Below, one piece after another: positions 47,730 through 57,457 of a stretch of DNA of 64,000 bases. The notes under the pieces were generated by a model, which did no database searches, was not told the DNA's origin, and saw only the letters and a program-made list of their open reading frames with translations. Origin of the DNA: Bacteroides sp. (lineage in GTDB: Bacteria > Bacteroidota > Bacteroidia > Bacteroidales > Muribaculaceae); the NCBI GenBank assembly GCA_014802425.1, contig JAAVCH010000022.1, positions 23,226 to 87,225 on the forward strand. Reading direction: 5' to 3'. Positions within the stretch are counted from its first letter, which is position 1, and every line of letters starts with the position of its first letter. Position numbers and translations under genes: made by a program.

Positions 47730-48457
47730 TACGCGTTCTCCTCCTTCTTGCGGCTGTTGACGAGGATCTTGTCGATCATGCCGTATTCCTTAGCCTCGGC
47801 CGCGATCATCCAGTAGTCGCGGTCGGAGTCCTTGGCCACCTTATCGAACGACATTCCCGAATGGTCGGAAATGATGCGGTAAAGTTCATCCTTCAGTTTC
47901 AGGATCTCACGGGCGGTGATCTCGATGTCCGACGCCTGGCCCTGGATTCCTCCGAGGGGCTGATGGATCATGACACGCGAGTGAGGAAGGGCGAAACGCT
48001 TCCCCTTCTGGCCTGCCACGAGGAGCACCGCGGCCATCGAAGCGGCCATGCCGGTGCAGATGGTGGAGACGTCGGAGTTGACGTACTGCATCGTGTCGTA
48101 GATGCCGAGGCCGGCATATACGCTTCCGCCGGGAGAGTTGATGTAGAGCGAGATGTCCTTATCCGGATCCACTGAATCGAGATAAAGCATCTGTGCCTGG
48201 ATGATGTTGGCGCTCTGGTCGCTCACCTGGGTGCCGAGGAAGATGATGCGGTCCATCATAAGGCGCGAGAACACGTCCATCTGGGTCACATTGAGCTGCC
48301 GCTCCTCGAGGATATAGGGATTAAGGTAGTCGGCGCTGGGCATTGTGACGCCGGCGGCCTTGGAGTCGACGAAGCGTGTGTAGGAGTCGAGAGTGTTGGA
48401 GCTCATGCCGAGGTGATTGACGGCATAGTTCCTGAAGTCATCAGTCATGTTGATCAT
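47729..48457 (-). CDS. clpP: ClpP, proteolytic subunit of ClpXP
   Basis: 242 residues; an ATG at 48448 is an alternative start. Catalytic serine in GMAASMAAV, histidine in [11 protein letters not shown], and the aspartate in the following region (DSDRDYWM). The N-terminal 30 residues before [11 protein letters not shown] are longer than in E. coli and may be a processed propeptide. It lies between tig and clpX, the arrangement common in bacteria. Confidence 0.96.
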   Translation of the reverse strand: MINMTDDFRNYAVNHLGMSSNTLDSYTRFVDSKAAGVTMPSADYLNPYILEERQLNVTQMDVFSRLMMDRIIFLGTQVSDQSANIIQAQMLYLDSVDPDKDISLYINSPGGSVYAGLGIYDTMQYVNSDVSTICTGMAASMAAVLLVAGQKGKRFALPHSRVMIHQPLGGIQGQASDIEITAREILKLKDELYRIISDHSGMSFDKVAKDSDRDYWMIAAEAKEYGMIDKILVNSRKKEENA

Positions 48458-48533
48458 AATATTACTGTCTTTAATGTATCACACCGGAACGGCGCCGACG
48501 GGGGGCCGTCACCGCTGCCGGGATTATAATGAA

Positions 48534-48585
48534 TTATCCCGGATTCGAGAAGGGTCTGGGACCCTGTCGTCGAGATCCGGGATAA
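48534..48585 (-). terminator. Hairpin between tig and clpP
   Basis: An 11-bp inverted repeat (TTATCCCGGAT/ATCCGGGATAA) plus four more pairs after a bulge encloses about 30 bases. AT-rich DNA follows on the minus strand (TTCATTATAAT). It could end or attenuate tig transcription before clpPX. Confidence 0.6.
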
Positions 48586-48602
48586 AGCGATGGCGGCAGG
48601 CC

Positions 48603-49979
48603 TTACTCAGCTGCCTCGGCGGTCTCGGCGGGAGCGAAGAGCGCGCGGAATTCCTCTACTGTGACGGGCTTCTCGTCGAGCGATACGGCATCACGCACTG
48701 CGTTGAACACCTTGAACTCAAGGCTCTGCTCGGCCATGCGGCGGCGCACCTTCTCGTCGCTGATGATCTGGCGGGCGTACTTGTCAAGGGTCTCGGCGGG
48801 CACATTGGCCATGCCGTACTGGGCGAACTGCTGCTGGGCGGTAGCCTTGGCGAGATTGAGGATATCCTCTTCCTCCACCTTTATCTCGAACTGCTTGGCG
48901 ATGGCCTCGGAAATGAGGTCCCATACGAGCTGGCCGCGCATCGAGGCGAAAGTCTCGTCGACGTTTTCGGGAGTCACCTGCTCGTTGGCCTGGATGAGAT
49001 ACTCCTTGAGGATGGCTTCGGGAAGCTCGATCTCACCGACGGCCTTGAGGATGTCGTTCTTGGCGTCGATGGTGAAGCGGTAGAAGCTGTCGTTCTTAAG
49101 GGCGTTGGCGATCATGTTGCGCAGGGCGTCGCGGTATTCCTCCTCGTTGTGTACCTTGTCGGCTCCGAAGAGCTGGTCGTAGTATTCCTGGTCGAGGTCG
49201 GCGGGCTTCACCACGATGATCTCCTTGATGTCCATCTTGAAGTCGCCGTGGTGCTCGGCAGTCTGCTCCTTGTCGATGTTGAGCATTGACGAGAGTTCCG
49301 CTTCGTTGCCGTCGCAGGTGGCGGCGGGATTGAACACCACTGTCTCCCCTACCTTCTTACCGTTGAAGAGTGCCTCCTGGTCCTTGTTCTTGAAATAAGA
49401 GGGAGCGAGGATGCCGTTCTCCACCACGATGCCCCCTTCCTTGGGATTACCCTCGGCGTCGAGCTCGGTGAGCACACCCTTCACGAGGGCGTTGTGCTCC
49501 ACTTCCTCGCCGGGCACCTGCTTGCCGAGACGGGTGCGGAACTGCTTGTCCTCGTTGTCGATCATCTCGTCAGAGACGGTGATGTCGTAGAAGGGCACGT
49601 GGAGGTCCTTGTTGACATGGGTGTCGATCTCAGGAGCCACACCCACCTTGAACTTGAAAGTGAAGTCCTTGTTCTTGAGGTCGAATTCCTCCTCGGTCTT
49701 TACAGGCACGGGGTTGCCGAGCACGCGGAGATCCTGCTCGCGGATATAGTCGTAGACTTTCTCGCCTACCTCCTTGTTGATGACGTCGTACTTGACGGCG
49801 TCGCCGTATTTCTTGACAAGCAGGGCCTTCGGTGTGTGTCCCGGGCGGAAGCCGGGCTCCGGACGATGCTTGGAGATTTCCTTAAGCTGCTTTTCTACCT
49901 TGTCTGCGTAGTCTTTCTCCTCGAGAGTGATGGTGATTTCACCGGTCACATTGTCGAGCTTGTCGTAAGTAACGTTCAT
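48603..49979 (-). CDS. tig: Trigger factor
   Basis: 458 residues from the ATG at 49979. The frame to 50078 runs through the promoter and is rejected. The N-terminal ribosome-binding domain carries GFRPGHTPKALL, the L23-docking motif. The PPIase-like domain is reduced, as in other Bacteroidota, and a long helical C-domain follows with an acidic Ala/Glu tail (PAETAEAAE). It is a ribosome-bound chaperone for nascent chains, encoded directly upstream of clpPX. Confidence 0.94.
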   Translation of the reverse strand: MNVTYDKLDNVTGEITITLEEKDYADKVEKQLKEISKHRPEPGFRPGHTPKALLVKKYGDAVKYDVINKEVGEKVYDYIREQDLRVLGNPVPVKTEEEFDLKNKDFTFKFKVGVAPEIDTHVNKDLHVPFYDITVSDEMIDNEDKQFRTRLGKQVPGEEVEHNALVKGVLTELDAEGNPKEGGIVVENGILAPSYFKNKDQEALFNGKKVGETVVFNPAATCDGNEAELSSMLNIDKEQTAEHHGDFKMDIKEIIVVKPADLDQEYYDQLFGADKVHNEEEYRDALRNMIANALKNDSFYRFTIDAKNDILKAVGEIELPEAILKEYLIQANEQVTPENVDETFASMRGQLVWDLISEAIAKQFEIKVEEEDILNLAKATAQQQFAQYGMANVPAETLDKYARQIISDEKVRRRMAEQSLEFKVFNAVRDAVSLDEKPVTVEEFRALFAPAETAEAAE

Positions 49980-50075
49980 TTTTCGGTTTATCTGTATTTG
50001 TGAGTTTCCTATCAAATAACGTGCCAGAACGCACGTCGGCGACGCGCGATTTGCGGCGCGCAGGAGTTCAAGATG

Positions 50076-50083
50076 CAAATTTA
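50076..50083 (-). promoter_or_regulatory. Possible -7 box for tig
   Basis: TAAATTTG on the minus strand is a full -7 match, but no TTTG stands at the -33 position. The leader would be about 90 bases. Confidence 0.5.
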
Positions 50084-50134
50084 ACTATTTTTCCCGACTT
50101 TTCGGCTCTTTCCAGCTTGATTTCGGGTGTGAAA

Positions 50135-51553
50135 TCAGATGCATCCGGCGTTATAGAATGCCGTGAAGGCGCAGATTGTGTCAAGAATGTCATCGGCGCC
50201 CCCGGTCTCGCATGCGGAGTGCATCGCCCAGATGGCGCATCCCATGTCGACTCCGGCTATGTCGAGCTGCGACGTGAGGATGTTGCCGAGGGTGCTTCCG
50301 CCGGCCACGTCGGCGTGGTTGACGAAGTACTGGCACGGCACCCCCGCCGAGTCGCATAGGGCGCGGAATATTGCGTCGCCCCGGGAATCGGTCATGTACT
50401 TGCAGTTGGCGTTGATCTTGACCACCGGGCCGCCGTTGACCACGGGATGGTTCGTCGGGTCGTATTTCTCGTTGTAGTTGGGGTGCCATGCGTGGGCGTT
50501 GTCGGCCGAGACGAGGAAGGAGTGCTCCAGCATCCGGTAGAAGTCCTCGGCTGCGTGGCGCTGGCGGGGATTGTAGCCGGCCGGCCAGTCCGGACAGAGT
50601 TCATCCCCGCCGGGCATGGAATAATGGCGCGAGATGCGTTCGAGCACATTGCGCAGGGTGGGCGCGGCGGCACCCATGCGGGTGCCGGAGCCGGTCTCCT
50701 CATTGTCGAAGAGGGCGAGCACGCTCACGCTCTCTTCCCCGGCCTCCGACTCAAGCAGGGCCTGCAGGCCGCAGAAAGCCATGGAGAGGTCATCGAGCCG
50801 GGGCGACATGATGAGTTCCTCATGCACCCCTCCGAGCACTGCGTTCTGCAGGCAGGGATAAAGCACAATCTCCGATGAAAGTATATCCTCGGGAGCGACC
50901 CCGGCGGCCTCCGCCAACATACAGCGTACTATCCCGCCCCGGGATTTCATCTCATTGAACTCCTCCCGCGTGAACTCGCCGAGCACCGGCTTCATGTCCT
51001 TCTGCACCGAAAGCCTGTTGCCTTCGTTGACCTGGCGGTTGAAATGGATGGCGAGGTGGGGTATGACGGCCACCGGGCGCTTGAGGTCGACGAGGCGCAC
51101 CTCGGGGCGCATCGGGTCGGCGGTGCGGAGCATGAGGCGTCCGGCCATCGAGAGCGGACGGTCAAACCATGTGTACATTATCGCGCCGCCGTATTTCTCC
51201 ACATTGAGCGACACCATTCCGCCGTCGCCGTAAATCTCGGGATTGGGCTTGAGCTTGAAGCCCGGGCTGTCGGTATGGGCCGCTATTATGTTGAATCCCT
51301 CCGGATGCGCGGAGGCCGCCGTGCGGAAGGCTATGAGCGCGGAGTCGTTGCGCTTCACGTAGTAGCCTGCGGCGGGTTCGAGGTTCCATTCTTTCGAGAG
51401 GTCGAGCTCCCGGTAGCCGTGCTGCCGGAGCTGTTCTTCGACGGTGCGCACGGCAAAGAAATTGCATACGGAGGCATCAAGGTGCCCGCACATGCGGCGT
51501 GCGGCGTCGGTGTACATGTTCGTGACCGTTTCCATCGGGTCTTTCATGGGCAT
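50135..51553 (-). CDS. M18 family aminopeptidase
   Basis: 472 residues; the ATG at 51535 is a less likely alternative. Two-zinc aminopeptidase. Ligand motifs: AAHTDSPGFKLKP with H and D of the first sites, LFDNEETGSGTRMGA with the catalytic and metal glutamates, and a late histidine in GGSTLGN/CETGG regions. Aspartyl or broad aminopeptidases of this family form cytoplasmic dodecamers that finish peptide breakdown. It lies 39 bases after the DUF5063 gene. Confidence 0.9.
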   Translation of the reverse strand: MPMKDPMETVTNMYTDAARRMCGHLDASVCNFFAVRTVEEQLRQHGYRELDLSKEWNLEPAAGYYVKRNDSALIAFRTAASAHPEGFNIIAAHTDSPGFKLKPNPEIYGDGGMVSLNVEKYGGAIMYTWFDRPLSMAGRLMLRTADPMRPEVRLVDLKRPVAVIPHLAIHFNRQVNEGNRLSVQKDMKPVLGEFTREEFNEMKSRGGIVRCMLAEAAGVAPEDILSSEIVLYPCLQNAVLGGVHEELIMSPRLDDLSMAFCGLQALLESEAGEESVSVLALFDNEETGSGTRMGAAAPTLRNVLERISRHYSMPGGDELCPDWPAGYNPRQRHAAEDFYRMLEHSFLVSADNAHAWHPNYNEKYDPTNHPVVNGGPVVKINANCKYMTDSRGDAIFRALCDSAGVPCQYFVNHADVAGGSTLGNILTSQLDIAGVDMGCAIWAMHSACETGGADDILDTICAFTAFYNAGCI

Positions 51554-51592
51554 AAGGTGTAAATTGATTTATGACTTGATGTCATTGCATTG

Positions 51593-52195
51593 TTATTCGT
51601 CTCGTTCGGAGAAATAGACTTTGTTGAGGGCCCTCATCACGTTGCAGAGCGACTGGCTCCAGTAGGCCACGAAGTCGGCGCGGCACTGGCGGTAGGCCCC
51701 TTCGAGATGCTCCCCTTCGGAATCGCGCACGATCGACACGAAGTCATAAAGGGGCTGGAATATGTCGGCGAGCGACTCGGAGATGGAGGCGGCGATCGGG
51801 GTGTCGCTGTATTTCATGTCGTCCTCGAATGTCTCAAGGAATACGTCATCCTCCCCCAGGAGCCCTTCGATGCGTGAACGGATGCCGTCGTACATGGTCT
51901 CGTCGGTATACGAACCGTAGTACTCGTCGGCTTCCTCCTCCATGAGTCCGCCAGGGCCGAGGGAGTCGAAATCCTCCTCTGCGTCATAGGAGCGCATATC
52001 GGATCCGGCGTCGCCGGAGGCGGCGCGCCCCGGCGCGATGTCCATGAACTCTATATAGATTTTCGGGAGCAGACGCAGCATGGATCCTACGAATTCCTTC
52101 ACTTCGGCCTCGGCGGCCTTCTCAAGCCGCACACAGTATTCTGTGGCGAGGCCCACCACTCCGTAGAGGCGTGTACGCATATTGTCTTCGAGCAT
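51593..52195 (-). CDS. DUF5063 domain protein
   Basis: 200 residues, helical and acidic, of a family known only as DUF5063 in Bacteroidota. A conserved centre (DEYYGSYTDETMYDGIRSRIEGLLG) and a late SIVRDSEGEHLEGAYRQCRADFVAYW stretch are visible. Function unknown. No signal or membrane segment, so it is cytoplasmic. It lies 38 bases after nadD, in a run yicC-gmk-nadD-DUF5063-M18. Confidence 0.8.
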   Translation of the reverse strand: MLEDNMRTRLYGVVGLATEYCVRLEKAAEAEVKEFVGSMLRLLPKIYIEFMDIAPGRAASGDAGSDMRSYDAEEDFDSLGPGGLMEEEADEYYGSYTDETMYDGIRSRIEGLLGEDDVFLETFEDDMKYSDTPIAASISESLADIFQPLYDFVSIVRDSEGEHLEGAYRQCRADFVAYWSQSLCNVMRALNKVYFSERDE

Positions 52196-52233
52196 AATCG
52201 ATGGCTGTGTGGTTTTTATTATCGTGTGCGGGG

Positions 52234-52917
52234 TCAGGATAAGGCGGAGTGTATACCGCGTCTGTAAAGGGCGTGGCTTATGATGTAGCCGCTCACGGCC
52301 GCCGGAATCAGCGCCGTGTCGGGCACACGCCCGTCGGCAAAGGCCTCACGGAGTGCCGTGGAGCTGACATCCACCATACTGACCCCCTTAAGTATAACGC
52401 ATCCGGATGGAGTTTTGCTCAGAGTGTCCTCCCCCTCCTCCGGAGCGGAAGGGTCCGGGCCATCCTTTTTTCCACTTCCCGGCCGGGCGCTGACCCCCTC
52501 CTCGCGGGGATAGACGATTACTCCGTAGTCATGCAGTATTTCCTCCGGTCCGCGCCAGCCGGCAAAGCTCCGGAGATTGTCCTCTCCTATCACGAGTACG
52601 AACTCATCGTCCGGATAAGCCTTGCGCAGGGCGCGGAGAGTGGTCACAGTATAGGTAGGCTTCGGCAGCCGGGCCTCGAAATCACTGACCCGCACCCGGC
52701 TCCTGACCTCTTCCGGAAGCGAGCCCACGGCCCGCTCCGCCATCTCGACGCGCATCCACTCGGGAGTGATGCGGCGTCCCTGCTTGAACGGATTCTCGGG
52801 GCTCACCATCAGCCACACCTCGTCGGCCATGCGCTGACGCACTATCGCCCCGGCTATGGCCAAATGCCCCCGGTGGGGAGGATCGAACGTGCCGCCGAAG
52901 ACTGCTATTCGGCTCAT
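52234..52917 (-). CDS. nadD: Nicotinate-nucleotide adenylyltransferase
   Basis: 227 residues. Adenylyl transfer to nicotinate mononucleotide in NAD synthesis. Nucleotide motif FGGTFDPPHRGH at the N-terminus, VSPENPFKQG, and the late VDVSSTALREA (SSTxIR form). It carries an unusual hydrophilic insert of about 30 residues rich in G, P, E and K after VIVYPRE, which makes it longer than typical NadD (190-210). The ATG overlaps the gmk stop by four bases. Confidence 0.93.
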   Translation of the reverse strand: MSRIAVFGGTFDPPHRGHLAIAGAIVRQRMADEVWLMVSPENPFKQGRRITPEWMRVEMAERAVGSLPEEVRSRVRVSDFEARLPKPTYTVTTLRALRKAYPDDEFVLVIGEDNLRSFAGWRGPEEILHDYGVIVYPREEGVSARPGSGKKDGPDPSAPEEGEDTLSKTPSGCVILKGVSMVDVSSTALREAFADGRVPDTALIPAAVSGYIISHALYRRGIHSALS

Positions 52918-53483
52918 TTCGAAATGAAGTTGCGGATGATGCAGGCCACTTCGGACGCGGCACGGTCGATGTCGTCGTTGACCACGCGGCAGTCGTATTG
53001 CGGCGCGAAGCCCAGTTCATACCGGGCCTTGGCCAGGCGCTTGAGTATGCGGTCTTCGGGATCGGTGGCGCGTCCGCGCAGGCGGTTCTCGAGTTCGTCG
53101 AGGCTGGGGGGGAGTATGAAGATCGATATGGCGTTGTCGCCATAGGCCTTCTTCACATTCACCCCCCCCTTGACATCGATGTCCATGATGAGGTTGTGGC
53201 CGTCGTCGGTGACGCGCTCCACTTCGGAGCGGAGCGTGCCGTAGCATGTGCCGGGATACACCTCTTCCCATTCCACGAAGTCCCCTTTCGCCACACGGGC
53301 CGAAAACTCGTCGGAAGTTATGAAGTAGTACTCGCGGCCGTCGCGCTCGTTGCCGCGCGGCTGGCGGCTTGTGGCCGAGATGGAGAATCCGAGGCGCAGC
53401 TCGGGGTCGCCGATGATTCGGGATATGATGGTGGACTTGCCTGTGCCCGAAGGGGCTGAGAGTATTATGACCTTTCCGTTCAC
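52914..53483 (-). CDS. gmk: Guanylate kinase
   Basis: 189 residues, standard length. P-loop SAPSGTGKSTI at the N-terminus, the GMP-binding SRQPRGNERDGREYYF, and VEWEEVYPGTCYGT. It phosphorylates GMP to GDP. It overlaps nadD by four bases and follows yicC by 54 bases. Confidence 0.95.
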   Translation of the reverse strand: MNGKVIILSAPSGTGKSTIISRIIGDPELRLGFSISATSRQPRGNERDGREYYFITSDEFSARVAKGDFVEWEEVYPGTCYGTLRSEVERVTDDGHNLIMDIDVKGGVNVKKAYGDNAISIFILPPSLDELENRLRGRATDPEDRILKRLAKARYELGFAPQYDCRVVNDDIDRAASEVACIIRNFISK

Positions 53484-53537
53484 GGTAAACAGGTGGTATT
53501 TAACAGTTGGTATTTCACGGGATTGGAAAGGAGCGGC

Positions 53538-54428
53538 TCAGAGCACATTGAGCACCTGCTCCTTGATCTGTTCGAGATGGTCCTTCATGCGCACCACGAT
53601 ACGCTGCATCTCGGCATTGTTGCTCTTCGAGCCGAGAGTGTTGATTTCGCGTCCCATCTCCTGGGCTATGAAGCCGAGCTTCTTTCCCTGGCCGGCGGCC
53701 GGACGCGGATCGTCGGGTCCGCCGAGGGTCTCGAGAAAGTAGTCGAGATGCGAGCGCAGGCGCAGTTTCTCCTCGCTCACGTCGAGTTTCTCGATGTAGA
53801 ATATGAGTTCCTGCTCAAGGCGTCCCTTGTCATAGTCCACTCCGTGGAGCGACGCGAGCTGGTCCTCAAGACGCTGGCGTATGCGCTCAACACGGCTCTC
53901 CTCAAAGGGATCCACCTCCACGAGAAGCCTGCCGATGGCCTTGATTTTCTCCACGAAGAAGACGTAGAGCTTCCGTCCCTCGGCGGTGCGGAACTCAGTG
54001 AGCGCCTCCACTGCAAGGCGTGTGGCCTCGATGAAGGCGTCGCGGTCGGCCTGGTCCACCTCCTCCACGCGGGTCTGAAGCGTATCGGGCAGGCGGAGCA
54101 GCGTGGCGTACCAGTCGGCCGGAGCCGGAAGGCCGAGACAGGCGCCCATCTCCTCCACCTGGGCCTTGTAGCTGGACAGGGCGTCGAGGTTGAGGGTGGC
54201 CCCTGACGTTGGCACGAGGTTCTCGACCGAGGCCGACATCTCCACCTTGCCGCGCTCAAGCATGGGAGCGGCCGCCGAGCGTGCCTCGATCTCAAGCTCG
54301 CGGAAATAGGCCGGAACCCTCATGAAGAGGTCGAGCTGCTTGGAATTCAGCGATTTTACTTCTACGGTAATCTTCCGGGACGCTGATTCGGCTATGCCGC
54401 GCCCGAAACCGGTCATTGACAATATCAT
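53538..54428 (-). CDS. YicC family endoribonuclease
   Basis: 296 residues from the ATG at 54428, which gives the family-specific N-terminus MILSMTGFGRG. The frame upstream runs through the promoter. The C-terminal DUF1732 part (GKKLGFIAQEMGREINTLGSKSNN) is nearly invariant in the family. E. coli YicC is an endoribonuclease involved in RNA turnover. It leads the run yicC-gmk-nadD-DUF5063-M18 from its own promoter. Confidence 0.92.
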   Translation of the reverse strand: MILSMTGFGRGIAESASRKITVEVKSLNSKQLDLFMRVPAYFRELEIEARSAAAPMLERGKVEMSASVENLVPTSGATLNLDALSSYKAQVEEMGACLGLPAPADWYATLLRLPDTLQTRVEEVDQADRDAFIEATRLAVEALTEFRTAEGRKLYVFFVEKIKAIGRLLVEVDPFEESRVERIRQRLEDQLASLHGVDYDKGRLEQELIFYIEKLDVSEEKLRLRSHLDYFLETLGGPDDPRPAAGQGKKLGFIAQEMGREINTLGSKSNNAEMQRIVVRMKDHLEQIKEQVLNVL

Positions 54429-54475
54429 GCGGGTTGGGTATTCTGGATTTATGGGGTTGGATTCATTCTGAACGG

Positions 54476-54507
54476 CAAAATTAGCCATTTTTCCCGCACC
54501 ACGCAAA
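54476..54507 (-). promoter_or_regulatory. yicC operon promoter
   Basis: TTTG (54507-54504), exactly 20 bases, TAATTTTG (54483-54476) on the minus strand. Full consensus; leader about 40 bases. Confidence 0.8.
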
Positions 54508-54559
54508 AATTCCCTTTTATTTCGCAAGTCGGCGTGAACCAAAATACCGATTTTTTTGC

Positions 54560-54567
54560 TAAATTTG
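54560..54567 (+). promoter_or_regulatory. -7 box of the phosphohexomutase gene
   Basis: TAAATTTG on the plus strand matches the -7 consensus; no TTTG at the right distance. It is divergent to the yicC promoter in a 195-base shared region; leader about 50 bases. Confidence 0.55.
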
Positions 54568-54623
54568 TAGTCGGACACCTAAGAGTGCCTCAATATTAAT
54601 ACACACCCAGTCAAAATATCACA

Positions 54624-56375
54624 ATGGATAACGACGCATTATTGAAATCCTGTATCGAACGGGCTGAGAAATGGCTCGGTCCCCAATACGATGAAGAAAC
54701 ACGCACGGCCGTAAAGGCCCTTCTCGACAACCCTGACAAGACAGAACTCATCGACTCCTTCTACAAGGACCTCGAATTCGGCACAGGCGGTCTGCGCGGC
54801 ATAATGGGCGCCGGCACCAACCGCATGAACATCTACACCGTAGGCGCCGCCACACAGGGTCTGGCCAACTACCTGAAGGTATGCTTCAAGGACCTTCCCC
54901 AGATCAGCGTGGCCGTGGGCCATGACGTGCGCAACAATTCCCGCAAGTTCGCCGAAATGGTGGCCGCCATCTTCTCCGCCAACGGCATCAAGGTATATCT
55001 CTTCGACGACTGCCGCCCGACTCCGGAGGTGTCGTACGCAATCCGCCGCCTCGGCTGCCAGAGCGGCGTCAACATCACCGCTTCCCACAACCCGAAGGAA
55101 TACAACGGATATAAGGCCTACTGGGCCGACGGCGCACAGATGATCGCTCCCCACGACGTGGAGACCATCGCCTACGTCAACGCCATAACTTCCGTCGACC
55201 AGATCAAGTTCGAGGCCAATCCCGAACTCATCCAGATCATAGGCAAGGACGTCGACGAGCCCTACCTGGAGGAAATCCACGGCCTGTCGCTCTCACCCGA
55301 GGCCGACGCCCGCCACGCCGACATGAAGATCGTCTACACTCCCATCCACGGCGTAGGCTCCATGCTCATCTATGACTCACTCGCCAAATGGGGCTTCAAG
55401 AATGTGATCCACGTGCCCGAGCAGGATATCAAGGACGGCAATTTCCCGACCGTCGTCTCCCCCAACCCCGAGAACGCCGAGGCCATGTCGATGGCCATCG
55501 CCAAGGCCAAGGAGACAGGCGCAAGTGTCGTGTTCGCCTCCGATCCCGACTCCGACCGCGTAGGCCTCGTGGTGCGCGACAAGGAGGGCAACTACCAGCT
55601 CGTCAACGGCAACCAGATCGTGATGATCCTGCTCTACTACATCATCACACGCAACGTGGAGCTCGGCAAGATCCAGGGCAACGAATACTGCGTGAAGACC
55701 ATCGTCACCACGGAGACGATCAAGCGCATCGCCGAAGCCAACGACGTGAAGTGCTACGACTGCTTCACGGGCTTCAAGTGGATCGCCGACGTGATGCGCA
55801 ACCTTGAGAACACTGAACGCTATTTGGGCGGCGGCGAAGAGAGCTACGGCTTCCTGGCCGAGACTTTCGTGCGCGACAAGGATGCCGTTTCGGCAGTGTC
55901 GCTGCTTGCTGAGATCGCAGCCTGGGCAGCCGACAAGGATATGAACCTCTACGAACTCCTCATCGAAATCTACGACAAGTACGGCTTCTCGCGCGAACGC
56001 GGCGTAAGCGTCGTGCGCCCGGGCAAGACAGGCGCCGATGAAATCGTGCAGATGATGAAGGACTTCCGCACCAATCCCCCGAAGGAACTGGCAGGCTCTC
56101 CCATAGTGACCGTAAAGGACTATGCCGACCTCAACTGCAAGAACCTCAAGACCGGCGAAGTGGAGAAGATGAACTTCCCGACCACTTCCAACGTGCTTCA
56201 GTTCTTCACCGAAGCCGGCGACAAGATTTCAATCCGTCCGTCAGGCACGGAGCCGAAGATCAAGTTCTATATCGAGGTGCGTGAGGATATGCCTTCAAAG
56301 GCCGACTACGAAGCCACCGTCGTCAAGGCCGACGCCAAGATCGACCGCGTACTCGCCGACCTCGGCGTGAAGTAA
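54624..56375 (+). CDS. Phosphoglucomutase/phosphomannomutase (phospho-sugar mutase)
   Basis: 583 residues, alpha-D-phosphohexomutase superfamily. The phosphoserine loop is ITASHNPKEYNGYK, the metal loop ASDPDSDRVG, the sugar-binding loop GGGEESYGFL and the phosphate-binding loop RPSGTEPKIKFY. Length fits the long PGM/PMM form of Bacteroidota and Firmicutes. It interconverts hexose 1- and 6-phosphates, linking glycogen, starch breakdown and wall sugars. It is monocistronic with a strong hairpin after it. Confidence 0.94.
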   Translation: MDNDALLKSCIERAEKWLGPQYDEETRTAVKALLDNPDKTELIDSFYKDLEFGTGGLRGIMGAGTNRMNIYTVGAATQGLANYLKVCFKDLPQISVAVGHDVRNNSRKFAEMVAAIFSANGIKVYLFDDCRPTPEVSYAIRRLGCQSGVNITASHNPKEYNGYKAYWADGAQMIAPHDVETIAYVNAITSVDQIKFEANPELIQIIGKDVDEPYLEEIHGLSLSPEADARHADMKIVYTPIHGVGSMLIYDSLAKWGFKNVIHVPEQDIKDGNFPTVVSPNPENAEAMSMAIAKAKETGASVVFASDPDSDRVGLVVRDKEGNYQLVNGNQIVMILLYYIITRNVELGKIQGNEYCVKTIVTTETIKRIAEANDVKCYDCFTGFKWIADVMRNLENTERYLGGGEESYGFLAETFVRDKDAVSAVSLLAEIAAWAADKDMNLYELLIEIYDKYGFSRERGVSVVRPGKTGADEIVQMMKDFRTNPPKELAGSPIVTVKDYADLNCKNLKTGEVEKMNFPTTSNVLQFFTEAGDKISIRPSGTEPKIKFYIEVREDMPSKADYEATVVKADAKIDRVLADLGVK

Positions 56376-56410
56376 AAGCCACCGAATCATACCGACCGAC
56401 AATACACAAG

Positions 56411-56442
56411 GCCGCCGGGAGAATCTCGATTCTCCCGGCGGC
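56411..56442. terminator. Strong hairpin between convergent genes
   Basis: A perfect 14-bp stem (GCCGCCGGGAGAAT/ATTCTCCCGGCGGC) with a 4-base loop lies between the mutase stop and the GSCFA stop. No long T-run follows, but its stability and location suggest it ends transcription from either side. Confidence 0.7.
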
Positions 56443-56544
56443 TTATCGCATGGGGTCATATATGTGTCGGGAATATGTCAGCGCGGGTCAACTGCGGCCG
56501 GGGGAATAAAGACGACGGCCACGGGAATACGACGCCCGTGGGAA

Positions 56545-57426
56545 TCACGCGTCTATTATCGGGCGGTGGCCCAGGCGGCGCGTAAGGCGTTCGCCTTCGG
56601 CAAGAATGGCGCGGGAGGCCGGGGAAAGGTACCGTTCGCAGAACTTCTCCCATATGTAGCCTACGGCCTGCGGCGAGGGATGAAGCATATCGGCGGCATA
56701 GAACCGATAGTCGCGCAGGTCGTCGGTCATTATCTCGAAAGCGGGGAAATACTCCGCGCCAGGGTTGGCGGCGCAGATTTCCTCGCAGGCGAGCTGCAGG
56801 ATGGCCTTCGAGCGGGAATTTCCCTCGAAGCCATCCTTCAGATGGCGTACCGGACTGACCGTGAAGATGACGCGCAGCCGCGGATACGCTTCCGACAGAC
56901 GGCGCATCACTTCATTCCATTCGGCAGTGATTTCCGACACCGAGAGACGCCGGCGCTCAAATGCGGCGGCAGGAAACTTATGGCAGTTGGCCACCACATA
57001 CCCTGCCCTGTCGCGCAGCTCATAGATCCATGCCGTGCCGAAGGTGACGATCAGGGTCGAAGCTACGGCAAGCCTTTCGCGCAATTCATCCAGACGGGCG
57101 GTAAGACGCCGGCCGGTTTCGGAGGGGCTGCGGGTGGTGCATCCTGAATCCGCCAGCCACGACATCCAGAGGCCATCCCGCCCGACTATCGACCGCGCCA
57201 GCTCTTCGGCACGGTAGCGCCCGAAGCAGGCAAGCCGGAGGATATTGGCTATGGAGGCAGGATTGTAGAGCACTCCCGTGACATTGGGATAGGCCTCCCA
57301 GCGGCAGAACCTCATGCGCTCGCCGATGTTGTCGGTAAAGCATGAGCCGACAAGCACCACCGGCTGCCGCGGATCAAGGAGCGTACAGGCCGGGTGCGCC
57401 GTATATTCGGTGCGGAATTTCATCAT
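56545..57426 (-). CDS. GSCFA domain protein
   Basis: 293 residues from the ATG at 57426 (57423 also possible). The family-defining motif GSCFTDNIGERM is near residue 27, and LHPSPQAVGYIWEKF near the end; both belong to the SGNH-hydrolase-like GSCFA family found in Bacteroidota and Proteobacteria. A role in acyl-ester removal from carbohydrate or protein is likely by fold. No signal peptide, so cytoplasmic. It follows the CMD-cupin gene by 31 bases. Confidence 0.85.
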   Translation of the reverse strand: MMKFRTEYTAHPACTLLDPRQPVVLVGSCFTDNIGERMRFCRWEAYPNVTGVLYNPASIANILRLACFGRYRAEELARSIVGRDGLWMSWLADSGCTTRSPSETGRRLTARLDELRERLAVASTLIVTFGTAWIYELRDRAGYVVANCHKFPAAAFERRRLSVSEITAEWNEVMRRLSEAYPRLRVIFTVSPVRHLKDGFEGNSRSKAILQLACEEICAANPGAEYFPAFEIMTDDLRDYRFYAADMLHPSPQAVGYIWEKFCERYLSPASRAILAEGERLTRRLGHRPIIDA

Positions 57427-57457
57427 AATGCAGGTGTGCGCACGGTATGCCTCGGAT

